DNA from: UBA1189 sp045612065
GTDB lineage: Bacteria > Bacteroidota > Bacteroidia > Bacteroidales > Bacteroidaceae
NCBI GenBank assembly: GCA_045612065.1
Contig: JAZKYH010000076.1
Coordinates: 1-64,000, forward strand
DNA: 64,000 bases
Direction: 5' to 3'
In this document: piece after piece, positions 17,561 to 26,440 of the stretch
Numbering within the stretch: the first letter of the stretch is position 1
Layout of the letters: each line of letters starts with the position of its first letter
Made by a program: the position numbers and the translations under genes
The notes under the pieces: model-generated
Told to the model about the DNA's origin: nothing
Seen by the model: the letters and a program-made list of their open reading frames with translations, nothing else
Databases searched by the model: none

Positions 17561-17626
17561 GCGAATGGTCTCCACCATTTGCGCAGATGCTCGCGACCAT
17601 CCGCGCGGATGGTCGCCGTCACACAC
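17561..17626. repeat. Tandem 22-bp palindromic units
   Basis: Three consecutive 22-mers begin GCGAATGGTC, GCAGATGCTC and GCGGATGGTC at 17561, 17583 and 17605. Each unit is itself close to palindromic. The last junction forms a 24-bp perfect palindrome at 17593-17616, centred on CCGCGCGG. Confidence 0.7.
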
Positions 17627-17890
17627 ACATTAGTGCAATGAACAAGATAGGGAATACTCATTATATCCCATTCGATATCATTATTGCTTTCTCTCAGAGA
17701 ATCAATTGTTTGATGTGAGAAAACGTATCTATAATGCGTTTCCCTTGATAGCCAAGAAAAGCGGGAAGTATGACGAACACTTGCGATTCAATTTGCCAAG
17801 GGGTAAACGAGAAATTGCTATAGGGGAGATTGCAGGAGGTACTATCACGTTTACTTAGCCTATACAAAGCACACACTATCAGTGCGTATA

Positions 17891-17956
17891 CCCTTGGCAG
17901 AGAACAACTGGATACTGCCCCTCTGCCAGGGGTATATGCCGCTTTGCCAAGGGGGT
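17891..17956. repeat. Repeats of a TGCCAAGGGGTA-like motif
   Basis: TACCCTTGGCAGAG (about 17889) is the inverted match of CTCTGCCAGGGGTA (about 17921) with one mismatch, and TTTGCCAAGGGGGTA follows 21 bp later. A further direct copy (TTTGCCAAGGGGTA) lies at 17792. The cluster ends 27 bp before the promoter of the barrel gene. Confidence 0.55.
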
Positions 17957-17982
17957 AGAACCGCAAGTAAACCGGCATTGTC

Positions 17983-18013
17983 TTCGTCAAATCGAAAATT
18001 TAACTTAAATTTG
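17983..18013 (+). promoter_or_regulatory. Promoter of the barrel protein gene
   Basis: TTCG (17983-17986), a 19-bp spacer and TAAATTTG (18006-18013), 41 bases before the start codon. The -7 element is a perfect match and the -33 element has one change. Confidence 0.65.
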
Positions 18014-18054
18014 CCCCGTGATTTATTAACCTTAAACAACAAATCTGAAAGAAA

Positions 18055-18801
18055 ATGAAGAAAAACAATGTTTTGGTAATGGCTTGTGCCCTTCTTCTCG
18101 GTGTGTCCTCTGTGGCTCCGCTTTGTGCGCAAGAGCGTGGTGATTGGTCCATGACCATAGGTGTAGACGCTGTGAGCAAATCGCTTTGGCGTGGTATGGA
18201 GTTGGGAGGCCCCAGCATACAGCCAACGGGAACCTTCGACTATGAGAAGGATGACTGGACAGTTTGTCTCGGCTTTTGGGCTACAAAAACCCTGTTTGGT
18301 GAACCTTATGGAGAGCTCGACCTCTTCGTGGAGGCTTCGTGGAGGAACCTTACCCTTTCGCTCACCGACTATGGATACGGCAAATATTTCGGGCCTTGGC
18401 AAGACTATCATGACCTCGACTTTGGCATCAGCTATACGTTAAGTGAGGATGTACCCCTGACCTTCTCGTGGTACTCTATCATCAACCAGACCTTCGAGGG
18501 ATCTATGGATGGCGGTGGCTTCGACTGGCAAAGCGCTTTCCCCTCCTACTTCGAGGTGGCCTACGAGTTCTCTCTTTGGGAGGTGGATTTCAGTGCAGCA
18601 GTAGGTATGCTCCCCTTTGCTTCGGACTATTATGAGAACAATGCCTTTGGCATCTGTAACTTGAACCTCAGTGCTGGCCACGAGTTTGAGTTTGAGCACG
18701 GCGGTTCGCTGCCCGTATCAGCCCAAGTGGTGTATAATCCCATGTGGAAAGAGTGGCTTTGGAGCGTGAGCGTAGGCTACTACTTCTCATTAGACTTCTA
18801 A
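18055..18801 (+). CDS. Outer-membrane beta-barrel protein, TorF-porin-like
   Basis: A 248-residue exported protein. The signal peptide (MKKNNVLVMACALLLGVSSV, cleavage near PLCAQ-ER) is followed by alternating strands with aromatic residues (SMTIGVDAVSKSLWRGMEL) and a barrel-like C-terminus (WLWSVSVGYYFSLDF) ending in Phe, as in outer-membrane barrels. The KSLWRG phrase and the ending resemble the family annotated as TorF-like putative porins. Its substrate is unknown. The gene is monocistronic, with its own promoter and a strong terminator. It could also be a non-channel barrel. Confidence 0.7.
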   Translation: MKKNNVLVMACALLLGVSSVAPLCAQERGDWSMTIGVDAVSKSLWRGMELGGPSIQPTGTFDYEKDDWTVCLGFWATKTLFGEPYGELDLFVEASWRNLTLSLTDYGYGKYFGPWQDYHDLDFGISYTLSEDVPLTFSWYSIINQTFEGSMDGGGFDWQSAFPSYFEVAYEFSLWEVDFSAAVGMLPFASDYYENNAFGICNLNLSAGHEFEFEHGGSLPVSAQVVYNPMWKEWLWSVSVGYYFSLDF

Positions 18802-18828
18802 AATCGGTCGATTCCATCAATTTATCAG

Positions 18829-18857
18829 GCGTGTCAAAAACTGGCACGCTTTTTTTT
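18829..18857 (+). terminator. Terminator after the barrel gene
   Basis: An 8-bp stem with one G-T pair (18829-18836 with 18842-18849), loop AAAAC, followed by eight T. Confidence 0.8.
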
Positions 18858-18859
18858 CG

Positions 18860-18867
18860 TACTTTTG
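18860..18867 (+). promoter_or_regulatory. -7 element of the double ABC ATPase gene
   Basis: TACTTTTG matches TAnnTTTG exactly and lies 15 bases before ATG 18883. Its -33 region falls inside the preceding terminator hairpin. It also excludes the TTG at 18865 as a start. Confidence 0.5.
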
Positions 18868-18882
18868 CACAAAAATCCACGC

Positions 18883-20310
18883 ATGAGCAAAAAAGTAATA
18901 GAAATAGTCAATGGAGTGGCCCGCCACCCCGACTACCGAATGCCCGAGCCGGTCAACTTTGTCCTATACGAAGGGGAGCAGTTGGCCATCTTGGGTCCCA
19001 ATGGTAGCGGCAAGACTAAATTGGTAAATACAATCATCGGGCGCTACCCCTTGCTAATGAATGAGGTGAAGTATGACTTCGGTGAGTATAACCATCGTAT
19101 GGTGTGCGAGAACATCCACTACATGGCATTCCGCGACAGTTATGGTGATGCCGACTCAAACTATTACTACCAGCAGCGCTGGCACTCGCAGGATGTGGAG
19201 TTGTCGCCCACGGTGAGCGAGGTATTACCCGCAGCGGGCGAGGATGCATATGTGAAGGCGCTGTATCGTGACTTTGGCATCGATGCTCTGATGGATAAGT
19301 TGATGGTGATGCTCTCGAGCGGCGAACTGCGGAGACTACAGATCGTAAAGGCACTGATGACCGACCCTCGCGTGCTCATCATGGACAACCCCTTCATCGG
19401 ACTCGATGCACCGACCCGAGAGCAACTGCGTATGCTACTGCAACGACTCATCGCCGAGCGCGGCCTACAACTCATCCTCGTAGTGTCGCGCGAGGAGGAC
19501 ATCCCGGGGTTTGTGACACGAATAGCCTCCCCCAACCCCCTCCCGAAGAGGGGGCTTCCTAACATCGCGATGCCAACTGTCCCTCTGTTTATAGAGGGAC
19601 GAGCGGAACGTAGTGAAGCGGAGGGAGTTACAAGCGCAGCGCGTAGTGAGAGTTCCGCCCCCATCATCTCCTTCCGCAATGTCACCCTCCGCTATGGCGA
19701 GCGCACCATCTTCGAGAACCTCAATTGGGAGGTGCAGCGTGGCGAACGATGGGCACTCCATGGGCGCAACGGCAGTGGCAAGTCGGCCTTGTTGGGTTTG
19801 GTGTGTGCTGACAATCCGCAGTCGTATGCTTGCGACATCAGCCTCTTTGGCCGACGCCGTGGTACGGGTGAGAGCATCTGGGACATCAAGCGCCGCATAG
19901 GCTATGTGTCGCCCGAGATGCACCGTGCCTACCTGAAGGATCTGCCCGCCATAGAGATTGTTGCCTCGGGCTTGCACGACAGCATTGGACTGTATGTGCG
20001 CCCACGCCCCGAGCATATCGGCATCTGCAAAGAGTGGATGCGCGTATTTGGCATCGAGGAGTTGGCAGAGCGCACCTTCCTGAAACTCTCGTCGGGCGAG
20101 CAACGACTGGTACTCCTGGCCCGTGCTTTTGTGAAGTCGCCCGAATTGCTCATCCTCGACGAACCCTTACACGGACTTGACACCGAGCGCCGCGAGATGG
20201 TGCGTGCCATCATTGACAACTACTGCTCGCACCCCGAGCGAACACTCATCATGGTGACACACTATCCTGAAGAACTCCCCACGTGCATCACCCATCATAA
20301 GACGTTATAA
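18883..20310 (+). CDS. Double ABC ATPase, ModF/PhrA-like, with repeat-derived linker
   Basis: Soluble protein with two ABC domains, 475 residues, resembling ModF/PhrA-type ATPases. Domain 1 has GPNGSGKT, LSSGELRRLQIVKAL and VLIMDNPFIGLD. Domain 2 has GRNGSGKSALL, LSSGEQRLVLLARAF and LLILDEPLHGLD with a His switch in VTHYPEELP. There is no membrane domain and no permease gene next to it, so a transport role is doubtful; the family is linked to molybdate systems only by name. The linker between the domains (about 46 residues, bases 19525-19662) is encoded by a dispersed G/C-rich repeat read in frame. ATG 18883 (MSKKVIEIVNG) was chosen because the promoter overlies the TTG at 18865. Confidence 0.85.
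   Translation: MSKKVIEIVNGVARHPDYRMPEPVNFVLYEGEQLAILGPNGSGKTKLVNTIIGRYPLLMNEVKYDFGEYNHRMVCENIHYMAFRDSYGDADSNYYYQQRWHSQDVELSPTVSEVLPAAGEDAYVKALYRDFGIDALMDKLMVMLSSGELRRLQIVKALMTDPRVLIMDNPFIGLDAPTREQLRMLLQRLIAERGLQLILVVSREEDIPGFVTRIASPNPLPKRGLPNIAMPTVPLFIEGRAERSEAEGVTSAARSESSAPIISFRNVTLRYGERTIFENLNWEVQRGERWALHGRNGSGKSALLGLVCADNPQSYACDISLFGRRRGTGESIWDIKRRIGYVSPEMHRAYLKDLPAIEIVASGLHDSIGLYVRPRPEHIGICKEWMRVFGIEELAERTFLKLSSGEQRLVLLARAFVKSPELLILDEPLHGLDTERREMVRAIIDNYCSHPERTLIMVTHYPEELPTCITHHKTL
19525..19662 (+). repeat. Dispersed repeat inserted in frame in the ABC linker
   Basis: 138 bp (46 codons) starting GCCTCCCCCAACCCCCTCCC and containing the hairpin CCCTCT-n6-AGAGGG. Its first about 50 bp match the repeat at 9990 (shared GCCTCC..., GAGGGG, CTTCC-AACATCG). 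The encoded stretch (ASPNPLPKRGLPNIAMP, then RAERSEAEGVTSAARSESS) has no resemblance to an ABC domain. Confidence 0.75.
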
Positions 20311-20424
20311 CGAAAACGAAAACGAAGACAAAAACAACGAACAGACTGTCGTCTGTACTCCTGTACTCCTGACTTCTGAACTTCTAAGAACACAACTCAT
20401 AATTCAAAATTCAGAATTAATCTC

Positions 20425-21135
20425 ATGACTCCTGCGCTATACCTCATTCCCTGCACCTTGGGCGACACGCCCATAGAGAAGGTGTTACCCTCCTACAACA
20501 GAGAAATCGTAGTGGCCATACGCCACTTCATCGTAGAGGATGTGCGCTCGGCCCGCCGTTTCTTGAAGAAGGTGGACCGCGACATCAACATCGACGAGCT
20601 CACCTTCTATGAACTCAACAAGCACACTTCGCCCGAGGCCATCGCTTCATACCTCAAGCCTCTGCAGGCTGGCGAGGCCATGGGTGTCATCTCTGAGGCG
20701 GGATGCCCTGCCGTGGCCGATCCCGGTGCCGACGTCGTGGCTATAGCCCAGCGCAAGAAACTCAAGGTAGTGCCTCTCGTAGGGCCGTCGAGCATCATCC
20801 TCAGTGTGATGGCCTCGGGATTCAACGGACAGAGTTTTGCCTTTCATGGCTACCTGCCCATCGACGGAGGCGAGCGGGCCAAGACGCTCAAGCACCTCGA
20901 GGCACGCGCCTATGCCGAGCATCAGACGCAACTCTTCATCGAGACGCCCTACCGCAACTTGAAGATGTTTGACGACATCCTCCGCACCTGCCGTCCGCAG
21001 ACACGCCTCTGCATCGCGGCTAACCTCACGTGCGAGGGAGAGTATGCCGTGACACGCACCATCGCCGAATGGAAGGGGCAGCGCCCACCCATCGATAAGA
21101 TTCCCTGTATATTCCTTATTTATAAAGGACAGTAG
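20425..21135 (+). CDS. Short RsmI-like SAM-dependent methyltransferase
   Basis: Tetrapyrrole-methylase-fold methyltransferase related to RsmI, which 2'-O-methylates C1402 of 16S rRNA. 236 residues. Visible: N-terminal ALYLIPCTLGDTPIE, the SEAGCPAVADPG loop typical of RsmI, then VVPLVGPSSIILSVMASGF and the FIETPYRN block. It is shorter than RsmI (about 285) because the C-terminal helical domain is missing, as in a second Bacteroidetes subfamily usually annotated only as SAM-dependent methyltransferase. Its substrate may therefore differ. It follows the ABC gene by 114 bases without a visible terminator. Confidence 0.8.
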   Translation: MTPALYLIPCTLGDTPIEKVLPSYNREIVVAIRHFIVEDVRSARRFLKKVDRDINIDELTFYELNKHTSPEAIASYLKPLQAGEAMGVISEAGCPAVADPGADVVAIAQRKKLKVVPLVGPSSIILSVMASGFNGQSFAFHGYLPIDGGERAKTLKHLEARAYAEHQTQLFIETPYRNLKMFDDILRTCRPQTRLCIAANLTCEGEYAVTRTIAEWKGQRPPIDKIPCIFLIYKGQ

Positions 21136-21141
21136 ACAATA

Positions 21142-21183
21142 GACAACAGACGACAGACAACAGACGACAGACAACAGACGACA
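21142..21183. repeat. Three perfect tandem copies of a 14-bp unit
   Basis: GACAACAGACGACA occurs three times in a row at 21142, 21156 and 21170. It begins 6 bases after the methyltransferase stop. Related GACAACAGACG wording recurs at about 21238. Confidence 0.85.
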
Positions 21184-21307
21184 AACCGAGAGCAATCAAG
21201 CTCGCTTGAATTGCCGAGGTGCGAAGCAGGATTAACTGACAACAGACGTCAACCGGAGGCAGTCCTTTGACTGTAGACCGTTGTCCGTTGTCAAAAATAA
21301 AAAACTC

Positions 21308-22225
21308 ATGACTACACCAAAGACCAGTATATTTCAGCGACCCATATGGGTGACTCTCTTTGCCCTCACCGCAGCCATTGCTTGGGGATGGGCCTATCCG
21401 CTCATCAAGTTGGGCTTTGCCGAGTTTGGCATCACCTCGGAAATGACAGGTAGCAAGATGCTCTTCGCTGGCATACGCTTTGCCTTGGCGGGAGGTATCC
21501 TCCTCGCCATTGCGGCAGTCACAGGGCGCAACTTTCGTGTGTCACGACCTGGAGACTGGGGCTACATGCTCATCTTTGCCCTACTCAATACCACGCTGCA
21601 CTACTCATTCTTCTATATCGGCCTATCACATAGCGATGGAGCGAGGGCAGCCATCATCAACTCGTTGAGCGTATTCTTGGTTGTTATACTGGCTTGCATC
21701 TTCTTCAAGAGCGACCGCCTTACCCCGAGGAAGATTCTCGGCTGCTGCATCGGCCTCACGGGTATCTTCATCCTCAACGTTGGCAAGGGTGGTGGCGGAC
21801 AATTCACCTTCATGGGCGATGGTATGATTATTCTCAATGCCTGCTGCTCGGCCTTTGCCAGCCTCTTGACACGTGGTCTCTCGCGTCGTGTCGACGTCTT
21901 CGTAGGCACTGGCTATAGCCTCTTCTTCGGTGGCTTGCTGCTCGTCATCCCCAGCTTGCTCATGCAGGGCACACTGCCACAGATTACGCTTTACGGATTG
22001 GTGATACTGGGCCTGCTCATCGGCATCTCGGCCCTTGGCTTTGCACTATACAACAAACTGATAACCTGCAATCCCGTAGGCAAAGTAGCCATCTTCAATT
22101 CGCTCATTCCCGTAGTGGGCGCAGTCACCTCATGCCTCTGCCTGGGCGAGCCGTTCTATCTGAAGTACCTCGTGGCCACCTTGCTGGCCATGAGTGGCAT
22201 TTACATCATCAATAAGGGAAAGTAG
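21308..22225 (+). CDS. EamA/DMT-family transporter
   Basis: Inner-membrane transporter of the drug/metabolite superfamily, 305 residues with about ten membrane segments forming two EamA halves. The first half starts LFALTAAIAWGWAYPLIKLG, and the second starts near MIILNACCSAFASLLTRGL. The second half ends with the conserved FNSLIPVVGAVTSCLCLGEP. Substrate cannot be told. ATG 21308 (MTTPKTSIFQRP) is preferred to the in-frame TTG 21281, which would add only a repeat-encoded KN-rich stretch. It ends 11 bases before the convergent 22237-26292 gene, with no hairpin between them. Confidence 0.85.
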   Translation: MTTPKTSIFQRPIWVTLFALTAAIAWGWAYPLIKLGFAEFGITSEMTGSKMLFAGIRFALAGGILLAIAAVTGRNFRVSRPGDWGYMLIFALLNTTLHYSFFYIGLSHSDGARAAIINSLSVFLVVILACIFFKSDRLTPRKILGCCIGLTGIFILNVGKGGGGQFTFMGDGMIILNACCSAFASLLTRGLSRRVDVFVGTGYSLFFGGLLLVIPSLLMQGTLPQITLYGLVILGLLIGISALGFALYNKLITCNPVGKVAIFNSLIPVVGAVTSCLCLGEPFYLKYLVATLLAMSGIYIINKGK

Positions 22226-22236
22226 CCGACTACCTA

Positions 22237-25200
22237 TTATTCGCCAATCAGTACCTTTTGGTCTCCCACCATATAGATGCCCTTAGGAAGTCCTTCGGTG
22301 GCGACCTCAAGAGGCACTTGAGTACGCAAGCACAAGCCCTGCATCGAATACACATCGACCAAGGACAAAGCTGTCTGCAATTCTTCTATATCGTCAGGCA
22401 CATTGGTATTCTTGCTCAGGAGACGCACATTATCTATGTACAATAAGGTATTGTTGGCAGCGCCCACTGCAGCCGAGGTAGTGAAGCCAAGGCTAATCTC
22501 CACGCTGAGTGTACGATTAAGACTAAAATCATAGCACATCAACTCCCATGTATTATTCTCCACAGGGTAGCGGTAGTCGGTCTTTGAGCCATACTTGACA
22601 CCCGTGTAAGCGGTGTTGGTATTGCCCGAAGCCACCACTTTGCTCCCGTCGTTGGACTGTTGGTTAGGACACTCGTAACGCATGTCGATGAGCAAGCGAT
22701 AGTCTCCCTCGGGAAGTCTTACAGTCTGCGTGATGCGGTTTGTGCCCGAAGTCCACGAGTTGAGCACTGTGAGACATCGCACGCCACACATGTCGTCCAT
22801 CAACGGACGTGCACACTGGGCAGCATAGTTTCCCACACCAGAAGGACTCACGCAATACATCGTCGTACTATAGGGCATAGAGTACATACGGGCAAAGTTG
22901 GAGCCTCCCGTAAGGGTTGACTTCGCCGTCCACCCTTTCACAGGAAGTAAGTTGGGATAACTGCTGTTGCTTGCCTTCACCGCATTGACATAGCAAGGGT
23001 TATACACGGTGCTGCCCAAGGTGACGTTGCCTGTGGCATCTCCATAGGTCACGTCGTCCTCAAAGTTAGCATTGGTCAGCACATCTGCGGTGATATCGGT
23101 ATAACCCTCATAAAAATTTACTATCTCCTCCTCTGGGAAAGTGGCTTCCTCAACCTTGATGCTGCCACCCTCAGCAGTTACTTTCACACAACCGCCAAAA
23201 GCAAAGGTGCTACTTGCCACTACACCATCATTCACGATACTCACCGTCACTTCGCTTTCCTTCTTCTGAGTTTGTAGGTACACGGCACATGAGTCGTCAG
23301 CAGCCTGTATGGCAGTGATGTTGTCACCCTTTATAAATGTGCGGAGCACCTCGCTCACCGAGTGGTTTATCTCACAAGCAAATGTGGCAGAAGCCTTGCT
23401 CCTCTCAATCACCGTGGGCACACCGAACACGGGCGCACCAAGCTCGCAGCTGATATCACTGAGCACGCACTTGCGGTCACTGGCAAAGTTTGACAACAAC
23501 AGATAGCGTGCCCCGTCGGGATCGGGAGCGATGACACCATTCCATCCCTCGGGCACCACGTCGGTGAGCACCTGCAACGCCTCGGCCATCTGCAGGGTTG
23601 CAGAGGCATCGATGTTACTGTAATAGATGATATGTCGGCGGTCTACCACTTGGCCAGGGGTGAAGTTGCGATTTTCGGCCGAGTAGGATGCGTAGAGCTT
23701 GGCCGTGTGGATAGAGTTATTGAGGGAACGGTCGCCAAAGGCCATACCTCGTGCATTCTTCGATACGACACCCAATTCATTATCTACATTCACCCAAGGA
23801 GTCTGCCAATTAGCGAGCGACGAACCATCAAGTTGCTGATGGGTGGATGAGATCTGTTGTCCGTTATCCTGTCTATAAATTGTTCTTTTTTCCTTCATCA
23901 TCGGATCGGTGCTGATGGCCAACAGTCCTCCCTGCTCACGTGTGATGGTGCCGCTCGTATTGCCACGCACATAGTCGAGGTAGATGACGGCATTACCCGG
24001 TGTGGAATAGATGGCAAAACGATTGTTGAGTGCGGCATCATTGGTATTGAGTTCACCGTTCATGGTGTAACTGTTGCCACGCAATTCGTAGATACCACTC
24101 ACCACAGGCGTAGCATTGGTGCCCTTGCCACTCACAGTGTACCATCCGAGTAGGTTGCCTGTATTGTTTGCACGATAGGGCACAATGATTTTATTCTTAT
24201 CAGGACTGTTCGAGGCAATGTAACCCGTGTAGCTCTGCAAGCCTGTACTCCAAGAGAAGCAGGTGAAGCGATCGTCAGTAGCAGCACGTACGATATTCTG
24301 TGTGCCAAACACCTTTGCTTCGGCATAGCGTTCGTTGAAGTCGCTCCATTTGGTGGGTACAAGGTCTGCCGTAGACATCACCTCATGCATGAGCCATGTC
24401 ATCATCACGCGATGAGCCTGCACACCCATACGGCGAGCGCCCACGTCAGCATTGAGCAACCACGAGCCGTCAGTAGTGCTTTGTTGACGTGCTTTGATGT
24501 ATTTGTAGGCCATGTTTTCGAGCATCAGAGCATTAGCATCGCGCAGGAAGCAAGCCATCGTAGCATACGAGGTAATCTGGTCGAAGAGGAAGAGGCTCCA
24601 GTCATTACCATTGGGCATGGCCAGCTCACCATCGGCAAGAGCCAACCAGTTGAGCACTTCGTCCATCACCTCACGATTATTGTGCATCAGCGCATTGGTC
24701 CTCCACTTCTCTTCGCCTGTAGTACCCAATTGAAACATCTTGAGTGCCAAGGCCGCCTCGCCCAACTCCTGCATCACCACATTTTGGTAACTGGTATGGA
24801 AGAGATTATGGTTCTGTAGAGTGTAGTCGTCGTAGAGGTTCTTGCCCTTATAAAGTTGAGCCACGGTAGTGTTGTCATACTCGGGGTCTATGATAGTGTG
24901 ATCTGTAGCGTCGGCATAGTGTGAATAGCTGTTGATGGCAAATTCTCGCAAGCGGGCAAACCACCTCGGTGCCAGTTCGTCGTTGGGGAAGAGTCCCAAC
25001 GTTGCAGCCAACACATCAGCTTCCCAACCATTCTCCTCGGCCTTCGAGTCGGAGGCATAGCCTGTGGGGATAGAACGTTGAAGTTCGTAGTTACACTCAG
25101 CTTTCAGTAGAGCATAGATGTATCCCTTCTGCTCAGCGGTGAGCTTGTCCCACTGAAAGTAGGCCGAGTAGGCTACCGACATAGCCCACAGCGAAGACTC

Positions 25201-26292
25201 CCACACGCAGTCGCTATTGCTCACGGAACCCCAATAGTTGTTTCCCGAGCACACCTTCAGTTTGTTGGCTTTATGGGTTGAATAGGCAAACACGAGCGAC
25301 TGCATGGCCATATCTTCAAGGTCGGTCCATGTAACACCTACAGGCAGCTCCACCTTGTCCTTGGCATACTTGGTGAGGAAGGCACATATCATTGATAGGT
25401 CTGCATTGGGACGCACACCACGCTCATCGTTGGCCATCGTATTTTCGCCACGGAAGCATCCGCACACCTCACCTATGCTGTTAGGAGCAGCACAAGGTTG
25501 GAAATCATTCTTCATCCACAGAGAGAAGTCGGCCAACATCTGCAGAATGTCGTCCTTCATCTCAGCTTCAGACACAAAGTCGTGAGTGATAACACCCTCG
25601 GTGGGGCTCGTCACATCGGCTTCGGTAGGCTCTTCAGGTTCTACGTAATCGTCCGAAAGACGGTATAGGCGCACATCATCAAGCATCACACAGCTTCCGC
25701 CCGACAGCCAATCGACCTTCACTGCCACCTTCACATTGCCAGTAGCAGCAACAGCAAAGTCCACCTCCGAAGTCTTCCACGGCGCCGATGCAAAGAAGCC
25801 AGTGCTACCCTGCACAAAACTCTCAGTCACCACTTCTGTACCAGCCGTGATGGTGAGCGACGAGGTGGCACTATTGGCATAACCTGTACGATGAGCTATG
25901 GTCAGTCTGTAGCGACCTTCGGGAAGGTTTTTCAGAGTCTGTTCCAAAGTGGTAGCACCCGTAGCCCACCCCATACGCAAGTAGTAGGCCGAAGCCCCAT
26001 CTGCCAATGTGGTCACTAGGCCAAAGTTGTTATCGGTATAGCAATCAGCCTTCACAAGCAATTGTGTCACTGATGTTCCACTCACCATCCACCCCGTGGG
26101 AGCGGCAAGTGTCCACCCTCGGCGACCATCAGCATTGTTTCTCACCTCGTCAAGCGAGGCTACATTATCAGACTCAAACGACGGATTCACAATGTAGGTG
26201 GCTGTCACATCCTCTATTGAGGTTGAAGCCATAGCACCAAGCGCCGTCACCAGAGCCAGCACACACGAGAATATCTTTTTCATAGTATTCAT
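22237..26292 (-). CDS. Large secreted toroid-like protein, putative polysaccharide-active enzyme
   Basis: A 1351-residue exported protein (signal MKKIFSCVLALVTALGAMAS). Domains by eye: a jelly-roll carbohydrate-binding-like module at about 25-210 (IVNPSFESD ... CVMLDDVRLYRL), a helical region at about 240-640 with regularly spaced amphipathic helices and phrases such as ENGWEADVLAATLGLFP and QNHNLFHTSYQNVVMQE, then a beta-rich part, a second jelly-roll (1080-1300) and a short tail LPKGIYMVGDQKVLIG. This helical-plus-beta build is that of the (alpha/alpha)-toroid polysaccharide lyases and some glycosidases, but I cannot name a family. It is divergent to a GH127 gene, which supports a glycan role. 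The tail recurs in two other secreted proteins here. Confidence 0.7.
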   Translation of the reverse strand: MNTMKKIFSCVLALVTALGAMASTSIEDVTATYIVNPSFESDNVASLDEVRNNADGRRGWTLAAPTGWMVSGTSVTQLLVKADCYTDNNFGLVTTLADGASAYYLRMGWATGATTLEQTLKNLPEGRYRLTIAHRTGYANSATSSLTITAGTEVVTESFVQGSTGFFASAPWKTSEVDFAVAATGNVKVAVKVDWLSGGSCVMLDDVRLYRLSDDYVEPEEPTEADVTSPTEGVITHDFVSEAEMKDDILQMLADFSLWMKNDFQPCAAPNSIGEVCGCFRGENTMANDERGVRPNADLSMICAFLTKYAKDKVELPVGVTWTDLEDMAMQSLVFAYSTHKANKLKVCSGNNYWGSVSNSDCVWESSLWAMSVAYSAYFQWDKLTAEQKGYIYALLKAECNYELQRSIPTGYASDSKAEENGWEADVLAATLGLFPNDELAPRWFARLREFAINSYSHYADATDHTIIDPEYDNTTVAQLYKGKNLYDDYTLQNHNLFHTSYQNVVMQELGEAALALKMFQLGTTGEEKWRTNALMHNNREVMDEVLNWLALADGELAMPNGNDWSLFLFDQITSYATMACFLRDANALMLENMAYKYIKARQQSTTDGSWLLNADVGARRMGVQAHRVMMTWLMHEVMSTADLVPTKWSDFNERYAEAKVFGTQNIVRAATDDRFTCFSWSTGLQSYTGYIASNSPDKNKIIVPYRANNTGNLLGWYTVSGKGTNATPVVSGIYELRGNSYTMNGELNTNDAALNNRFAIYSTPGNAVIYLDYVRGNTSGTITREQGGLLAISTDPMMKEKRTIYRQDNGQQISSTHQQLDGSSLANWQTPWVNVDNELGVVSKNARGMAFGDRSLNNSIHTAKLYASYSAENRNFTPGQVVDRRHIIYYSNIDASATLQMAEALQVLTDVVPEGWNGVIAPDPDGARYLLLSNFASDRKCVLSDISCELGAPVFGVPTVIERSKASATFACEINHSVSEVLRTFIKGDNITAIQAADDSCAVYLQTQKKESEVTVSIVNDGVVASSTFAFGGCVKVTAEGGSIKVEEATFPEEEIVNFYEGYTDITADVLTNANFEDDVTYGDATGNVTLGSTVYNPCYVNAVKASNSSYPNLLPVKGWTAKSTLTGGSNFARMYSMPYSTTMYCVSPSGVGNYAAQCARPLMDDMCGVRCLTVLNSWTSGTNRITQTVRLPEGDYRLLIDMRYECPNQQSNDGSKVVASGNTNTAYTGVKYGSKTDYRYPVENNTWELMCYDFSLNRTLSVEISLGFTTSAAVGAANNTLLYIDNVRLLSKNTNVPDDIEELQTALSLVDVYSMQGLCLRTQVPLEVATEGLPKGIYMVGDQKVLIGE

Positions 26293-26306
26293 TTTTATAT
26301 TTGTGA

Positions 26307-26314
26307 CAAATGTA
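26307..26314 (-). promoter_or_regulatory. -7 element of the toroid protein gene
   Basis: TACATTTG on the minus strand matches TAnnTTTG exactly, 14 bases upstream of the start. No good -33 element was found, which may mean an activator is needed. Confidence 0.5.
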
Positions 26315-26385
26315 ACGATTTTTTTGATAAAATACTATGCTATCGCATCTAAATATCAGTCAACACATACTTAATGATTATGGTA

Positions 26386-26417
26386 TTTGGTAAAACGGAA
26401 GGATATTTTTATCTTCG
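26386..26417 (+). promoter_or_regulatory. Promoter of the GH127 gene
   Basis: TTTG (26386-26389), 20-bp spacer, TATCTTCG (26410-26417), 23 bases before the start codon. Confidence 0.7.
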
Positions 26418-26440
26418 CATAAATATAAATTTATCACACC

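Larger units (their letters stand above)
17108..17982. other. Long intergenic region with several repeat clusters
   Basis: No convincing gene in about 0.9 kb. It contains tandem 22-bp palindromic units (17561-17626), and several copies of a TGCCAAGGGGTA-like motif (17794, 17924, 17945, and inverted at about 17889). The first 400 bases are AT-rich and show short repeats of AATGATTA only. Confidence 0.6.

Noticed and set aside
17108..17982. tRNA or other structured RNA in the repeat-rich gap
   Set aside because: No T-loop or CCA-type end; hairpins are explained by the repeats.
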